DNA of 64,000 nt, from NCBI GenBank assembly GCA_023614405.1, contig CM042697.1, positions 306,746,323 to 306,810,322 of the forward strand, given 5' to 3'. The DNA is from Avena insularis (lineage: Eukaryota > Streptophyta > Magnoliopsida > Poales > Poaceae). The translations under genes were made by a program, and so were the position numbers. Positions 24,247-36,364 of this stretch are shown piece after piece. Within the stretch, counting starts at the first letter, position 1. Each line of letters starts with the position of its first letter. The notes beneath the pieces are model-generated. The model worked only from the letters and a program-made list of their open reading frames with translations, was not told the origin of the DNA and ran no database searches.

Positions 24247-25330
24247 CTAGATATGTTGCATTCCCTTCAAAGCCGACACTTTGAGATACACAAAATCTCC
24301 GATATTGAAAGTAAGGTCTCGACGTCTCTTGTCGGCATAACTCTTCTGTCTGGATTGGGCGGTCTTAAGGTGCTCATGGATCTTGTGAACTTTCTCTTCT
24401 GCTTCTCGTAGGATGTCGGGTCCAAAAATCTGACTCTCTCCTACTTCCGACCAATTCAAAGGGGTATGACACTTCCTTCCATACATGAATTCAAATGGGG
24501 CCATTTGCAAACTAGCTTGATAGCTGTTGTTGTACAAAAATTTCACGAATGGAAGACAGTCTTCCCATTTAGATCCATACTCTAGCACACAGGCTCTCAA
24601 CATATCTTCGAGTATTTGATTTACTTGTTCCGTTTGTCCATCGGTCTGAGGGTGATACGCTGTGCTGAAATCCAGTCGGGTTCCTAATCCTTCCTGGACT
24701 TTCTTCCAAAATATCTAGGTAAACTGAGTGCCTCGATCTGACACAATGTTCTTGGGAACTCCATGCAAACTAACGATTCTAACGATGTATAACTCCGCTA
24801 GCTTCAAGCTCTAGTAAGTGGTCTTGACTAGTCAGAAATGAGCGACTTTGGACAGTCTATCAACTATGACCCAAATAGAGTCATTTCCCCTACTAGAAGT
24901 TGGCAATCCGGTGATAAAGTCCATTCCAACAGAATCCCATTTCCATTCTGGAATATGTAGGGGTTGCAACAGTCCTGCAGGTCTCAGATGTCCCGCCTTG
25001 ACTCTCTGACAAATATCACACTTGGCGATGTAGCTTCCGATTTCTCTCTTCATCTTATGCCACCAAAATTGCTCCTTCAGATCCTGATACATCTTCTTTC
25101 CTCCGGGGTGGATAGAATAAAGAGTATCATGGGCCTCTTTGAAGATGGCTTGCTTCAACTCTGAGTCTGCTGGTACACGGATACGTCCTTTGTACCAAAA
25201 CACTCCTTCTTCATCCTTGGTGAATCCGGGTACTTTGCATGTACCGATACGATGTTTGATTCCGTCGATACTAGCATTTCCTTTCTGGGCCTCCTTGATC
25301 TGACTGATCAAAGTGGGTTGAAGTTCTATG
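24247..25330 (-). pseudogene. Integrase core of T
   Basis: The zinc-binding part is seen at HDTLYSIHPG ... CDICQRVKAGHL and the core at WDSVGMDFITGLP, IVSDRGTQFT and YHPQTDGQTEQVNQ, so the D, D and E catalytic positions are visible. Stops after VDRLSKVAHF (24832), inside TQFT*IFWKK and after LKGMQHI (24247) interrupt it. Integrase inserts the cDNA into the host genome. It follows RNase H in the gypsy order, which separates T from the copia elements. Confidence 0.88.
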
Positions 25331-26479
25331 CTAGCAGAAATTCTTCACTTACTAATTCCATTCTGAAATCTTCCATGTCCTTGTGCAAACTTGGTTGCTC
25401 CTTCAGAATCATGGAGTTCAAGCGGCACGACAATCTACTAAGGGCATCTGCTACCACATTGGCTTTACCGGGGTGATAGTGAATGTCCATATCATAGTCC
25501 TTGATTAGCTCAATCCATCTTCTCTGCCTCATATTCAACTCCTTCTGAGTGAATATATACTTTAGTCTCTTGTGATCCGAATAAATCTCACAACGGTTTC
25601 CCATCAAGTAATGCCTCCATGTTTTCAGGGCTAGAACTACGGCTACTAGTTCAAGATCATGGGTTGGATAATTCTGTTCATGCTACTTCAATTGTCTGGA
25701 TAGATAAGATATAACTTTGCCTTCTTGCATCAACACACATCCTAGACCAATCTTGGATTCGTCACAATACACATCAAAGGGCTTCGTAATATCCAGCATG
25801 ATCAAGATGGGGGCTGAAATCAATCTCCTCTTGAGTTCTTGAAAACTCGCTTCACATTTGTCTATCCATTCAAACTTCTTGTCCTTCTTCAGCAATTGGG
25901 TCATGGGTCTGGTGATACTCGAGAATCCTTCTACGAACTTGCGGTACTATCCTGCCAATCCGAGAAATGCACGAACTTGGGTTTGAGTGGTTGGGGCTTG
26001 CCAATCTTCCACATCCTTCACCTTTGCAGGGTCAACGGCAATTCCTCCGGCTGATACGATATGTCCGAGGAATCCTACCTCCTATAACCAGAATTCACAT
26101 TTGCTAAACTTGGCATACAACTGATGCTCCCTAAGGGTTCCAAGGATGGTCCTTAGGTGTAGCTCATGTTCTTCTTCTGATTTGGAATAGATTAGAATGT
26201 CATCAATGAAAACAACGAAAAACTTATCCAGGAAGTAAATAAAAATCTTATTCATGAGGTTCATGAAATAAGCGGGGGCATTGGTTAACCCACAATACAT
26301 GACAGTATACTCGTATAATCCATATCTGGTGGTAAAGGTAGTCTTTGGAATATCCTCTACGTGAATCTTGAGTTGGTGATAACCAGTTCTAAGATCAATC
26401 TTAGAAAACACTTTGGCACCAGTCAACTGATCAAACAGGTCTCCGATCTTTGGCAATGGGTACTTGTTCTTGATGGTGA
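25331..26479 (-). pseudogene. RT (palm and thumb) and RNase H of T, right of the S1 insertion
   Basis: Begins after the S1 insertion with [20 protein letters not shown], then [15 protein letters not shown], the catalytic [19 protein letters not shown] and FSKCEFWL. RNase H follows ([53 protein letters not shown]). Stops sit at 26082, within AFLGLAG*YRKF, at 25683 and at 25326. The first part of RT is at 30691-30978, and the junction is an exact 5-base duplication, so RT was continuous before S1 inserted. Confidence 0.9.
26475..26479. repeat. Target-site duplication of S1, left copy (GGTGA)
   Basis: GGTGA precedes the LTR start TGTCACATCCC and recurs at 30691-30695. Removing one copy plus S1 restores the RT frame [13 protein letters not shown]. 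Confidence 0.92.
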
Positions 26480-27239
26480 TGTCACATCCCAAGATTTTCC
26501 AAATCTTGTAATGTGAAAAATAAATGAATAAAATAAAACTTTTTGATTTTCAGGGTGAGAAGAAACTTTTTGAATTCCAATAGGAATCTTCAAACCTATT
26601 TGGATCAAATAAAATCCTAAAGGGATTTAAAAAGATAAACCATTTATTAAAGGAAAATAAAAATATTTAGAATTACTACTTTGAAATCTTCTTATAAAAA
26701 GATTTAGTTTCCAAAAGAAAAGGAAGGATTTTAAATAAGAAATTATTTTACAAAGCCAAATTAAAACTTGGCCAAGTCTTTAAAAACAAAATATTTCTAT
26801 TTGGGAAAATTAGTAAAAGTTTATCTAAATAAAGTAATAAGGATTTAATATCCAAGTTTTATTAATAAATGTTTTACTATTTCCAAAACATCAAAACTTA
26901 TTTATTTATTTAAAATAAGTTTTCCAAGTATTTTATATTCCCAAATAAAACCTACTGATTTGGTTTTGAAAATAATTATATTTCAAAAGGAGTATTTAAA
27001 ATAAAAAAAATCCTATTTGATTTAATAACAATGGTCTATTTATTTAATTAATAATGGACCCTAAAATAAAATTATTATTTTGGTTTTGGAATTTTGGTTT
27101 ATGTTACTGAACAGAACCAAATTCAAAGTTACAAAGTATGGTGATTGTTTGAATTGTTTTGATTGTTTGATTTGTTGTTTGATTTTCAAAACAGAAAATA
27201 GGCACAGAAAAGGAAAAACAATTTGAAAGAAAAAAATAA

Positions 27240-28290
27240 GAATTGGACTCAGCCCAACTGGCCAAGCCCAGCAAGGCCCAACTCGCAGCCCACCTATTTT
27301 CCCCTCTGCCGAAACGTTTTCCACTCAGAACCGCACCCGCACAGAAACTGACCGGTGGACCCTTCCCCTCACTCTCTTTCTCACTGACCAGCCAACCCCA
27401 CCCTCTCCTGTTCATCGTCTACACCCGCGACCCGTTCTTCCCTGTTTCTGCCGTTGATTTTGCATCGTCAATTCACCTTAATGCAGCGTTTAAAACTCGC
27501 AGTGATCACGCGTGATAAATCCCCTCCCTCTCCTCTTCATTTCCCCTCAAACCCCGCTACCAGAGAGCCCCTAGGCTGCCTCGAGTCAGCCTTGCACCGC
27601 CGCTGCTCCGACGACACTCCGGCGACAATTCCGACCGAACCGCGCCACCCCTTACCTCCCCGACCAAGCTCACACCTTCCCCACTCCCAGACGCTCCTCT
27701 CTGTACCGTCCATTCAACCGCGGGCGCCCCAGAACTCCGTCTTTGACAAGCTCTGAGTGCCGCCGCGTTTGTTTACTTCTCCGGCGAAGTCCCTAGGTAG
27801 AATCCGACCGCCCCTCTTCTTCTCCTTCACGCAGTCAGCTTCACATTGATCTTGCGCGTCTAACTGTGTCTTCATTTTCCCTCGGGGCGAACCACAGCAC
27901 CGTCTCCGACCACGTCCAGAGCCGCCTGACGCCGTCCTTGACTCCGGTGAGGAATTGCTGCAGACCTAGAGCGCCCCTTGGCACGCCGACCACACGTCAA
28001 GCATCACCACGTCCTTGCGATCACGGTGAGCCTCTCCTCCTCTTCTCTCGCTTCCTAGACCGCCGGCACCATCCACGCCTGACCGCGCCGCCAGTCGCCG
28101 CCGCGTCAGCGCCGCCCGAGTATGGTCAACTAACCCTACACCGTTAGATTTAGATCCTGCGGCTAGGAATAGAACCAGAGCGAAAAGGTAAGAATGAATC
28201 TGTGCCGTGCGATCAAGTTGGATCCTGCGGTCTGCGTCTGTCGATCCGAGCGAAGCGGTACTAACGAATGGGAATAGGACGCGTGTCACC
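27240..28290 (+). other. GC-rich leader island of S1 with splice-donor-like site
   Basis: GC-rich block within AT-rich LTR. TCACGGTGAGCC at 28021-28032 is splice-donor-like and closely matches the sites in Y (62381-62392) and T (minus, 36377-36365). The overlapping frames on both strands carry no recognisable motif. Confidence 0.5.
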
Positions 28291-29906
28291 AATTTCTGTT
28301 TAAAACAAATTTGAATCTGATTTAGATGCAGATTTGAAAATCTTGTAACTTTTGATCCACACGTCCAAAAATTACAAACTTTATATCATTGGAATCAGTG
28401 GAACAAGCCCTAGCCAACCCTGCAATTTGTTTAGTAAATAGTATCTGTTAGATTGTTTGTTTTTGCAGAAACATTTGTATGCTTGTTTAGATTAGAAAAA
28501 TGATTCAAAAATGTTTTTGAGGTTGAAACCTTGGAAAATTAGTTTGTGATGAACCTACTGACCCTAGGAACCAACCCATGGTTTTGAAAATGGATTTGGT
28601 AAAGTTTAGGATGAATTAATTGATTTAGCCCATTTCTAGCCAAATAAAAATAATGGTTTTGTTATGAAAATGATTTTGGAGTAAAAACTTTGGGAAAATG
28701 TTTTGGACCAAACCTACTGACCATAAACACCAAGTTTTGAGAAACAACAACTTATTTGGTGAACAACATAAAAGTTGTTGCTTTGATAAAAATATTTTCC
28801 ACCACATAAAATAATGATTGGATTTTAAAATGGTTTGTAGACAAAACCCTTTTGCAAATGAGTTTGCCACTATGGAAAATGACCACCTTAAACCTTACAA
28901 AGTTTAGAAGCCTAGTGGAGACCATCCTTGCAAATAAAACTATCTTTTGCATGCTTACATGCATGACTTAGATCCCATTGTTTTTATGTGTGTGAATTGT
29001 TTGATTAATTATTGGTTTGGAATGTTAGTTGATATTGTGTCTTCTTGATGGATTTGTAGTGAAGTTAGAAAAGTGTGAGACTAGCAAGATCAAGGAGTGA
29101 ACCAACATTCCCTACCAAAAAGGCAAGTTACACTATCATCTAAAAGTCCTACTATTTTCATTATACTTAGTGGATTTTGAAACATGCATGAAAAGAATTT
29201 CTATACTTATGCTAGCTAAATCCTAATAGGATACCCTATACATTCCTTAGTGAAAACAATGTAGTTGTTACATGCTTAGCCATGCTTTATTTTGAAAAGA
29301 GATTCATGTTGAGATTTTATGAAGTTGAGAAAAGGACTTGTGATTTTATATAATAAAACAAGGACTCAATGAACCACCTGGGTGGACAAGGATACTTTGA
29401 GTTTTGGAGAAGGTAGCAACAAAAGGAACCATGTCTATGGCAATCTCTTTGTGTTGTGCTCCAAAGAAAACCACCCAGGAAACTTAGAGAGTGAACATGT
29501 TTCTCCAATTGTGGCTTTCGTGTGCAACCACATGCTATTTATGGCTCTGGCTTAGTCAACTACATTGGGAAGACCCATGCATTGTCTTCAAGTTACTGGA
29601 CATGAGGACCTGGAATCCTACATGGGTACTGAAGACAAGCTAGCAATGGTGTATGGGAGGACCCTCTAGAAAGACTTCGTCACATTCTCAATCTGCCGGT
29701 ACTCCATCTTGGTGAGCACTAATCCAGTGGCCACTGGTGGCAATAAGATGGGATTGTGACATGTGGGTAAACTGTACTACTTCTGCAGAAGATAATAAAA
29801 TCTAAGTATTTAGCCGTGTCCCCGGTTATGGACAATACTGAGCAACTAAAGTTTGAAGCTATGGGAAATCTCGACATTCTAATTTCTAAAAGAAAACTTT
29901 TTAAGA

Positions 29907-30196
29907 CTTGATGCACTTGGGGTTACCAAGGAGCTCAAGAGATTTTGATAAAACTTGATGCACTTGGGGGTACCAAGGATCTCAAGAGATTTTGATAAAA
30001 TTTGATGCACTTGGGGGTACCAAGGAGCTCAAGAGATTTTGATAAAACTTGATGCACTTGGGGTTACCAAGGAGCTCAAGAGATTTTGATAAAACTTGAT
30101 GCACTTGGGGTTACCAAGGAGCTCAAGGGATTTTGACAAAGGACTTGAACACTTGGGAATTTACCAAGGAGTTCAAGGGATTTTTGAAAAGGAGAT
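29907..30196 (+). repeat. 47-bp tandem repeat in S1
   Basis: Four units of exactly 47 bases start at 29907, 29954, 30001 and 30048, followed by a 49-base unit at 30095 and a more diverged unit at 30144. Each unit contains GATGCACTTGGGG, TACCAAGGA and CTCAAGAGATTTTGATAAA. The first four differ at only a few positions; the last two are more diverged and may be the older edge of the array. It lies in the 3' third of the LTR. Confidence 0.92.
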
Positions 30197-30690
30197 TTGA
30201 CAAAGGACCAAAACCATTTTGAAAAGATAGGATAAATTTTGCTTCTGCAAATGAGCCTTAAACCCTACTAGCCAAAATGCATGTAATGATAGGATCCACT
30301 TATATTCTACATAGTAGTGAAACTTGCCAATACAATTCAAATGTATTGACCCTTGTGGCTGTAACTTGTAATGTTGTAGGTTTGATTGATTTTAGTGAAG
30401 ATTGATTGATTAGGATTACAAAGTCTACAACCAACATGTTTGCCTGTGGCACTTTGAAGATGAAGGACCCCATGCTTATAGTTATTCCGCTGCAATGTAA
30501 TATAATAGCCAATGAGCTATGTAAGATGTAATAAAATTTATGTTTTTCCTGGTTATAAAGTTATACTATGACCTTTGTTTCTTGATATTACATCTTAACT
30601 GTGGATGCTAGCTATTGATCCAGGGACTAGCATTGTAAACACAGGGGACTCCACCTTATATTAAATAAAGGTTGGGACACTCCCTCTACA

Positions 30691-30695
30691 GGTGA
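30691..30695. repeat. Target-site duplication of S1, right copy (GGTGA)
   Basis: Matches 26475-26479. The minus-strand RT codons resume here. Confidence 0.92.
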
Positions 30696-31610
30696 CATCA
30701 TTTAACTTCCGATAATCCATACACAAATGATTACCTCCATCTTTCTTGTCCACAAACAAGACAGGTGATCTCCATGGCGACGCACTTGGTTGGATCAATC
30801 CTATCTCCAGCATAGCATCCAGTTGCTTCTTAAGCTCCACTAATTCAGACGGGTTCATATTATATGGTCTCTGGGCTATGGGTCCTGTTCCAGGGATTAG
30901 TTCAATGATAAACTCGATATCCCGATTGGGGGGCATACCGGGCAAAACATCTGGAAATACATCGGGGTATTCACACACTATTCGGACTTGGTCAATGGTT
31001 GGCTAGGCTATACTCTTGTTGCACTTGAATTGACGGGGCAAGGTTTTCGATACATGCTCTACTCATATTCCGGCTGTACTGGTCATGGTTATGGATTTCT
31101 TGGCACAGTCGATTAATCCTTTATGTTTCGACATCCAATCCATTCCTAGTACTACTTCAAAACCTTTAGTTCCGAGTACTATTAGATTAGCATAAAAATC
31201 TATGACATGGATTCTGATAGGTACGGACTTGCAAATTTGTCTAGCTTTGGTGTTGAACCAGGTATTTGAACTATCATAACATGCTTCAATTTGGTTGGTT
31301 GAATCTTACTAGTGCATGCAAGTTCTTCGGTAACAAACGAGTGCGATGCTCTAGAATCAAACAACACTCTTGCAAGTACTGAGTTAACAGAAAACATACC
31401 CAACACGACATCTGGCACTTCTTGGTCTTCTTCAGCATGCATGAGAAAGAGACGACCGTTGTGGTTGAGCGAATTCCCTGGGGTAAATCTTCTTCTAGGT
31501 TGAACACGACACTGCTGCTGAGCTGGGGCATTTGCATTGGAGGCTGCGGTAATCTTCTTGGGGCACTCATTGGAATAGTGACCTTTGGTTCCACATTCAT
31601 AACAAGTCAC
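30691..31610 (-). pseudogene. End of gag (zinc knuckle), protease and start of RT of T
   Basis: From 31610 downward: zinc knuckle CYECGTKGHYSNEC, then LARVLFDSRASHSFVTEEL, the retropepsin-like active site in which the usual DSGA or DTGA reads DSRA, then a linker with GMDW-like sequence, then [40 protein letters not shown] and the RT fingers [20 protein letters not shown] and [10 protein letters not shown], where S1 interrupts. Stops lie at 31200 and between about 31010 and 31200. The order gag, protease, RT is normal for gypsy elements. Confidence 0.87.
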
Positions 31611-32599
31611 CTAAGACTTGTCCTTTGCTGCAAAAGGCACATCATTGCTTCCAGTCCTTGGGGCAGTGTTGGTGTTGGTCGCGACATTGTTGTTGTTGAA
31701 CTTAGGCGGTGCACGGTTGAAATTGCTGGGGTTGCCGGGGTTGTTGTGATTTCCTCCGGGCCTTGGGTTTCCATGGTTGGGATAGGTCGGACGGTTCATC
31801 GGGGGTCTATTGGTTCTTGGGGCGACTCCGGGAGATGGGTTGGGGTGATACTTTGGTGCATGATGTGTTCCTGGTTGATGCATCATGCGACGCTTGCAGT
31901 TCTCATTAGCTTGGTTGATCTTGCCTTCCATATAAATGGCGGAATCCACTATGGCTTCAATATCAGCAAATGGGATATTGACTAACACTGTCTGCATCTC
32001 ATCGTGCAGACCATTCAGGAACCTCTCCTTCTTCTTGGCTTCAGTGTCAATCTCATTCGGTGCATACCTAGCCAATGAAAAAAAATTGTCACGGTACTCC
32101 ACTACGGTCATCCTTCCTTGCTTCAGTTCCCTGAATTCATCTCTCATCCTCTTGATCAACCCAGTGGCACATGGGTTCTGCTAAACTTGATTTTGAATTC
32201 CTCCCAAGTCATCATTTGACCTCCATTCATGGCACGAACGTTGTTCCACCATGCTCTCGCATCTCTGGCAAGATAAAGGGTGGCAAACAATACCTTCTTG
32301 TTGGCTTCCACTCCGGCAACTTCTAGGTTGTTCTCCATGGTTTGCATCCAATCATCGACATCTAGGGGCTCTTCAGACTTAGTGAAAATGGGTGGATTGG
32401 TGTTCTGGAAGTTCTTGAGCTTGGATCCATGGTTATCCTGATTTCCATGGCCTTGATTGTTGTTGGCCATCTGAGCGATGTGCTGAAGGGTGGCTAAGCT
32501 GGCTTGACGTTCGACTCTTTCATCTTCGTGGTCCGAAACCAACACTTGCAAGATTTGCAGTATCGGGTCCGGGGATGAACTGCTTCCTCCACGAGGCAT
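31611..32599 (-). pseudogene. gag of T
   Basis: The best start is the ATG at 32599 (MPRGGSSSSPDPILQILQVL). The capsid region contains PIFTKSEEPLDVDDWMQTME, ARDARAWWNNV and TWEEFKIKFS; a one-base frameshift near 32158 follows, then MRDEFRELKQGRMTVVEYRD and RYAPNEIDTEAKKKERFLNG. After it come a proline- and asparagine-rich linker and a TAG stop at 31611 in phase with the zinc knuckle beyond. This is retrotransposon gag of the gypsy type. A long plus-strand frame at 31422-31985 is its antisense shadow. Confidence 0.9.
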
Positions 32600-32839
32600 C
32601 TGAAGATTGAGATAGATCATGAGAAAAGGGGGAAATTTCTAAGGTTCAGGGGTTTTGTGTTTGAAAAGTTTTCAAAGTTTAACTCAGTTTTTTCTAGCAA
32701 CTTGCTTTTCATTCATTCATATCACGCGATACAAACACACACCACAACAAGAGAAACCAGATGGTTTTAAGAACCATTCTGTGAAACTACGATACAGTGG
32801 GACCAGATACAACTCACTAATGCTAGTGCTCAAGTGCTA

Positions 32840-33637
32840 CTACTCCTCGGAATCGGTGTCCTCAATATCCTCATCATCGTCATCTATAAAGGCGAAGTCA
32901 TCCTCATCGGTGAAGAAGTCCATGGTCTGATCTTCTAGAAAGTCATCATCGTCACTGAGATAGGAGTAGGGGTCTCCACGAAGGTCTTCCCCTACATTTT
33001 CCCTCTCCTCCAGCTGCATGTCTCTATCATGGACAGTCTCCTCCAATTCTGTGATCCTATGGCGGAGACGGGCAATGATGCACTCCTTCTTGTCGAGCTG
33101 ACGGCGATGAGACTGGCGATCCTTCACTAGCATGGAAATGGTCTAATCCTTCTTGGAGGCGATGGTGTACTTGTGGTTGGCGTAGGAGCGGTCATTGTCC
33201 AACTCCTTCTGATGATCATACATCATGAAGCTGAGGTGTTCCAATTGAGTCTTCAGCTCATGGTTATACGGGGCCTCCAGTGGTTGTCCCATAACATCAC
33301 GCCTTGGATAGAACTCAAAGCGGGTACCCTTGATCTAATTGATACTCTACCCACACAGACGGGCAAGTGCTTCCTGCATGGCCCTGGCAAGTCCATCGAG
33401 CCAGTTGTTCTCTCTCAAGGTGAACTGAATTCCCTCTAAGGTGGGGGCTTGAATCTTCCCTCAGAGACTTGCAACAACTAGCCATTGCAACTCCTCTCCT
33501 TCCTGATCGTAGAGCTGAGCTCCGAAGAACTCGGGGTGTGTACGCTCCAGCATCTCCGACAGCTGGTCCAAGTCACGCTCAAATATGAGGTCTCCTCCAT
33601 TCCCCAACTGATAAAACTTTCTATACTTCACGTCCAT
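32840..33637 (-). pseudogene. Extra reading frame between primer site and gag of T (coiled coil, acidic tail)
   Basis: A 265-codon frame from the ATG at 33637 to the TAG at 32840, collinear with gag and pol and about 210 bases after the primer site; gag starts 240 bases after its end. The frame is continuous with no frameshift but has stops at codons 59 (TGA), 97, 101 and 165 (TAG), each one transition away from a sense codon. The N-terminal part begins MDVKYRKFYQLGNGGDLIFE and continues DLDQLSEMLERTHPEFFGAQ. Residues about 125-215 are rich in charged residues and leucine with heptad-like spacing (LDKKECIIARLRHRITELEE). Residues about 222-265 are strongly acidic (FLEDQTMDFFTDEDDF, then a D/E run). 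It has no known catalytic motif and no gag or env resemblance that I can see. The function is unknown; an accessory protein of this lineage is an inference. Confidence 0.7.
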
Positions 33638-33850
33638 CTATAAGAATATAGGATGAGTAAGTTAGTAGATTGATCAAGTGTGTCAAATTTTATGTAAGTT
33701 TGCAAGAATTTTTGAGGAACATGAATTTTTATGAAAGAGTCTAAGTGATAAGAATGAGAATAATTTTTTATAAGTACTCACTTCTTTGGTTTTGAAACTA
33801 AGTTTGTGATTCAAACGTCCATTCTAAACTAGGGTCTCCTATGGTCAGGA
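33638..33850 (-). other. Short leader between primer site and extra frame of T
   Basis: About 210 AT-rich bases without a coding frame. It would be the untranslated leader of the genomic RNA of T. Confidence 0.5.
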
Positions 33851-33864
33851 TGGCTCTGATACCA
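33851..33864 (-). other. Primer binding site of T
   Basis: On the minus strand TGGTATCAGAGCCA begins three bases after the 5' LTR. It complements the 3' end of initiator methionine tRNA. It fixes 33868-37860 as the 5' LTR and the element as minus-strand. Confidence 0.92.
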
Positions 33865-36364
33865 ACTTGTCAACACCCAGATTTTTAATCCCAGATGCAT
33901 GTTACGCCATACATCGCAATCCTAGGATTACCATTTTTGTGAGACATAACAGATTGGATATCACAGTACATCATCCATTACAAACCATACATAAGGTCTT
34001 ACACAAATAAAGGATCTCATGATCCAGTCTTAATACAAATCAAGAAGCGGAATAACGTAATGATAACGGTAGCGTGGGCGAAGCTCCATCTTCATAGTCA
34101 TAGGCAATGCTGACAATGCGAGATGATCCTAGTTGTTGTAACCTTCCTGCGGTCCATTCTCCTGATAGTCCTATTCATAGTCTGGCCACGGGAATAGCCA
34201 GGGACAAAGCCATGAGTACTCTTTAAGTACTCGCAAACTAATAGTAACAAGTGAAGTGGTTTTTGGGTAGGAAATACTAAGCTCTAGGTTATTTTGCAAA
34301 AAGCCATATTTATCTCTACTGAGTTCAGAAGCAAAGAAAGCTAGTTGAAAGTTTTATAACACCTAAGTGGGAACTTGAATTTCAAATCACAACCCTGTTG
34401 TGGTCAAGTCAAAAGTCATGAATCATTTCACAAGTCATTTTGAAAACATCTGACGATGGAACAGTATGGCCACTCCAACTGTCCATAACCTCGGACGCGG
34501 CTATTCGAATAGTTTGACACTCTACAGAGGTGGTACACTTTCACCACAACATTCGATACATCCGTCAGGAACAATCCTGAATTCACCATACCCAGTATGC
34601 GGATAATCAATCCTAACCTTTCAATTACACGCCCTAGTATAGGAACCTCTCCTGTGAGTTTGGCCTCCCAACCATGACCAACTGTCATCTTGGGATCTGC
34701 ACAGGTGGACAATCTTCACAAGGTAGCCTGAGCTCAAACCTTGGCCGCAAGGGAACCCATACTAAGGTATATAAATTTCCAGTCAAGCCCTACCCAAATT
34801 TCGGGTATTGTGGTTGTACGGTAAAATTGGAATGGTATCGCATCCAGACAACCATCAATTTTATAAAGGTCTAAGGCTCATGCCTTAACATTTTCATCAT
34901 CAAAATCATCTGGTGTTCAAGAACACATGTCAAAACATTTCAGTAGAATGACTCATAATTCTAAGGTTTTCATAACCATTTTCACCAAGTATTCCCATCT
35001 AAAGTGATCAATTTTTATGCTTAGCACTAGCATCTACAAGTGGGGGTGAACACTAATGAGGGGTGATAATCAAGTGTATCTTATCTACTCAGTATGACAT
35101 CAAGATTTATCTAACTTAGGCCAAGTTTTATGCTCTTTATGCTACCTTTAAATATCTTTCTAGAATCTACAATTCATTAAGTAAACTAAACTAAGGAGCT
35201 CTGATAAGGAAATAAAAATACCAAGCTTGCAAGTAAAACTAGGATTGGGTATCAAGTGGTATAAGCTTTAAAGTAAAACTTGCATGGTTTTAGCTTAGCT
35301 TGCTAATATAGTAGCTTGCTAATATATTAGAATTGCAAACTTGCAAGTGTTAGCTTGCTTAGATAGCTTGCCTTGTGCAGAGCAGTGGTTGAAGTTCTCC
35401 TCGGCTTCTTCCTCGTAGTATTCTCCTTCCTCCTCCTATCCTTGGTCGGTACTAGCGTCTATAAATAAATACGAGGTACACAATCACCAAACAATACTTA
35501 ACTACTTTTATTTATCACACCAAGGTTTTCACTAGATGATCTAGAATCATCACAAATATCACAAAGATTAAGGCAATAGTTTTATTCTCTTTTATTTTAG
35601 AAAAGTAATTTCTACTCATTGAAAAAATACTTAAGGTTTAATATTCTCCAACTAAAATATGGGATCATGTTGACACATGTCATCACCACATATTTCAGTA
35701 CTTGGGAATGTGATTTAAAGTGGTGTCACAATTTAATAAGGTTTAACCATTTTATTTTAATTAATTTAAAGTGACTCGAATGGCCTATGGGGCATTATTT
35801 TATTGCTTTCTCAATATTTCTACAAGTAAGCTTAGATATTATTATATATTCAGAAAGGTCTAGTTAAATGTGATTTTTGAGAGTTGGAATCATCTCAAAA
35901 GCTTTCATGGTTGAATTTTGAAAAATGTTCTAATGTAGAAAAGCTTCTGTCTTGTTATTTTTACTATAGGTGATCTACTATTCCTAATGAATTGAATCAA
36001 ACGGGCTTGGATTAAGAATTCTAGTACATTTCTAACAAAATTGGTTTCATGCATTTTGGTTCAGTGAATCGTCCTGGGTTGATTTTTGAATCTAGGTACA
36101 GAACTAGGTTTGAAACTAAATTGGAAAATCTAAATTCAAACTAACTGGGTTGCGCGGGATGTTAACTGGGCCGGCCCATGGTGCATAGCGCACGCGGGTG
36201 AGTTTAAGTGATTGACCCCACCAGTCAGCGAGACAGGGGTGTGAAGAGGTATGGGGTAATGTGGACCGCACTATCAAACTCTAATCCAACGGTTGTGACC
36301 TATCGTCTCCATCGGTCAACGCCGGCGAGACAGAACCCTAGCGCGGCCAGTGGGGGTCTACGGG

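Larger units (their letters stand above)
26480..30690 (+). mobile_element. S1: 4.2-kb solo LTR inserted in the RT gene of T
   Basis: A single unit with TG...CA ends (TGTCACATCCC to TCCCTCTACA) flanked by GGTGA, with no gag, pol, primer site or PPT inside. This is the signature of a solo LTR, formed when the two LTRs of an inserted element recombine and the interior is lost. It has the long-LTR layout: AT-rich start, GC-rich island at 27240-28290, then AT-rich to the end, with a tandem repeat at 29907-30196. The start matches element W (1-1850, opposite strand). It is younger than T. Frames at 27243-28147 lie in the GC-rich island and show no domain. Confidence 0.9.

Noticed and set aside
27243..28292. 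Genes in the GC-rich part of S1
   Set aside because: It lies inside a solo LTR with defined ends and has no motif.
29907..30196. CRISPR-like array
   Set aside because: The units are contiguous 47-mers without spacers, inside a plant LTR.
31422..31985. Plus-strand 187-codon frame
   Set aside because: It is antisense to the gag of T, which has clear domains on the minus strand.
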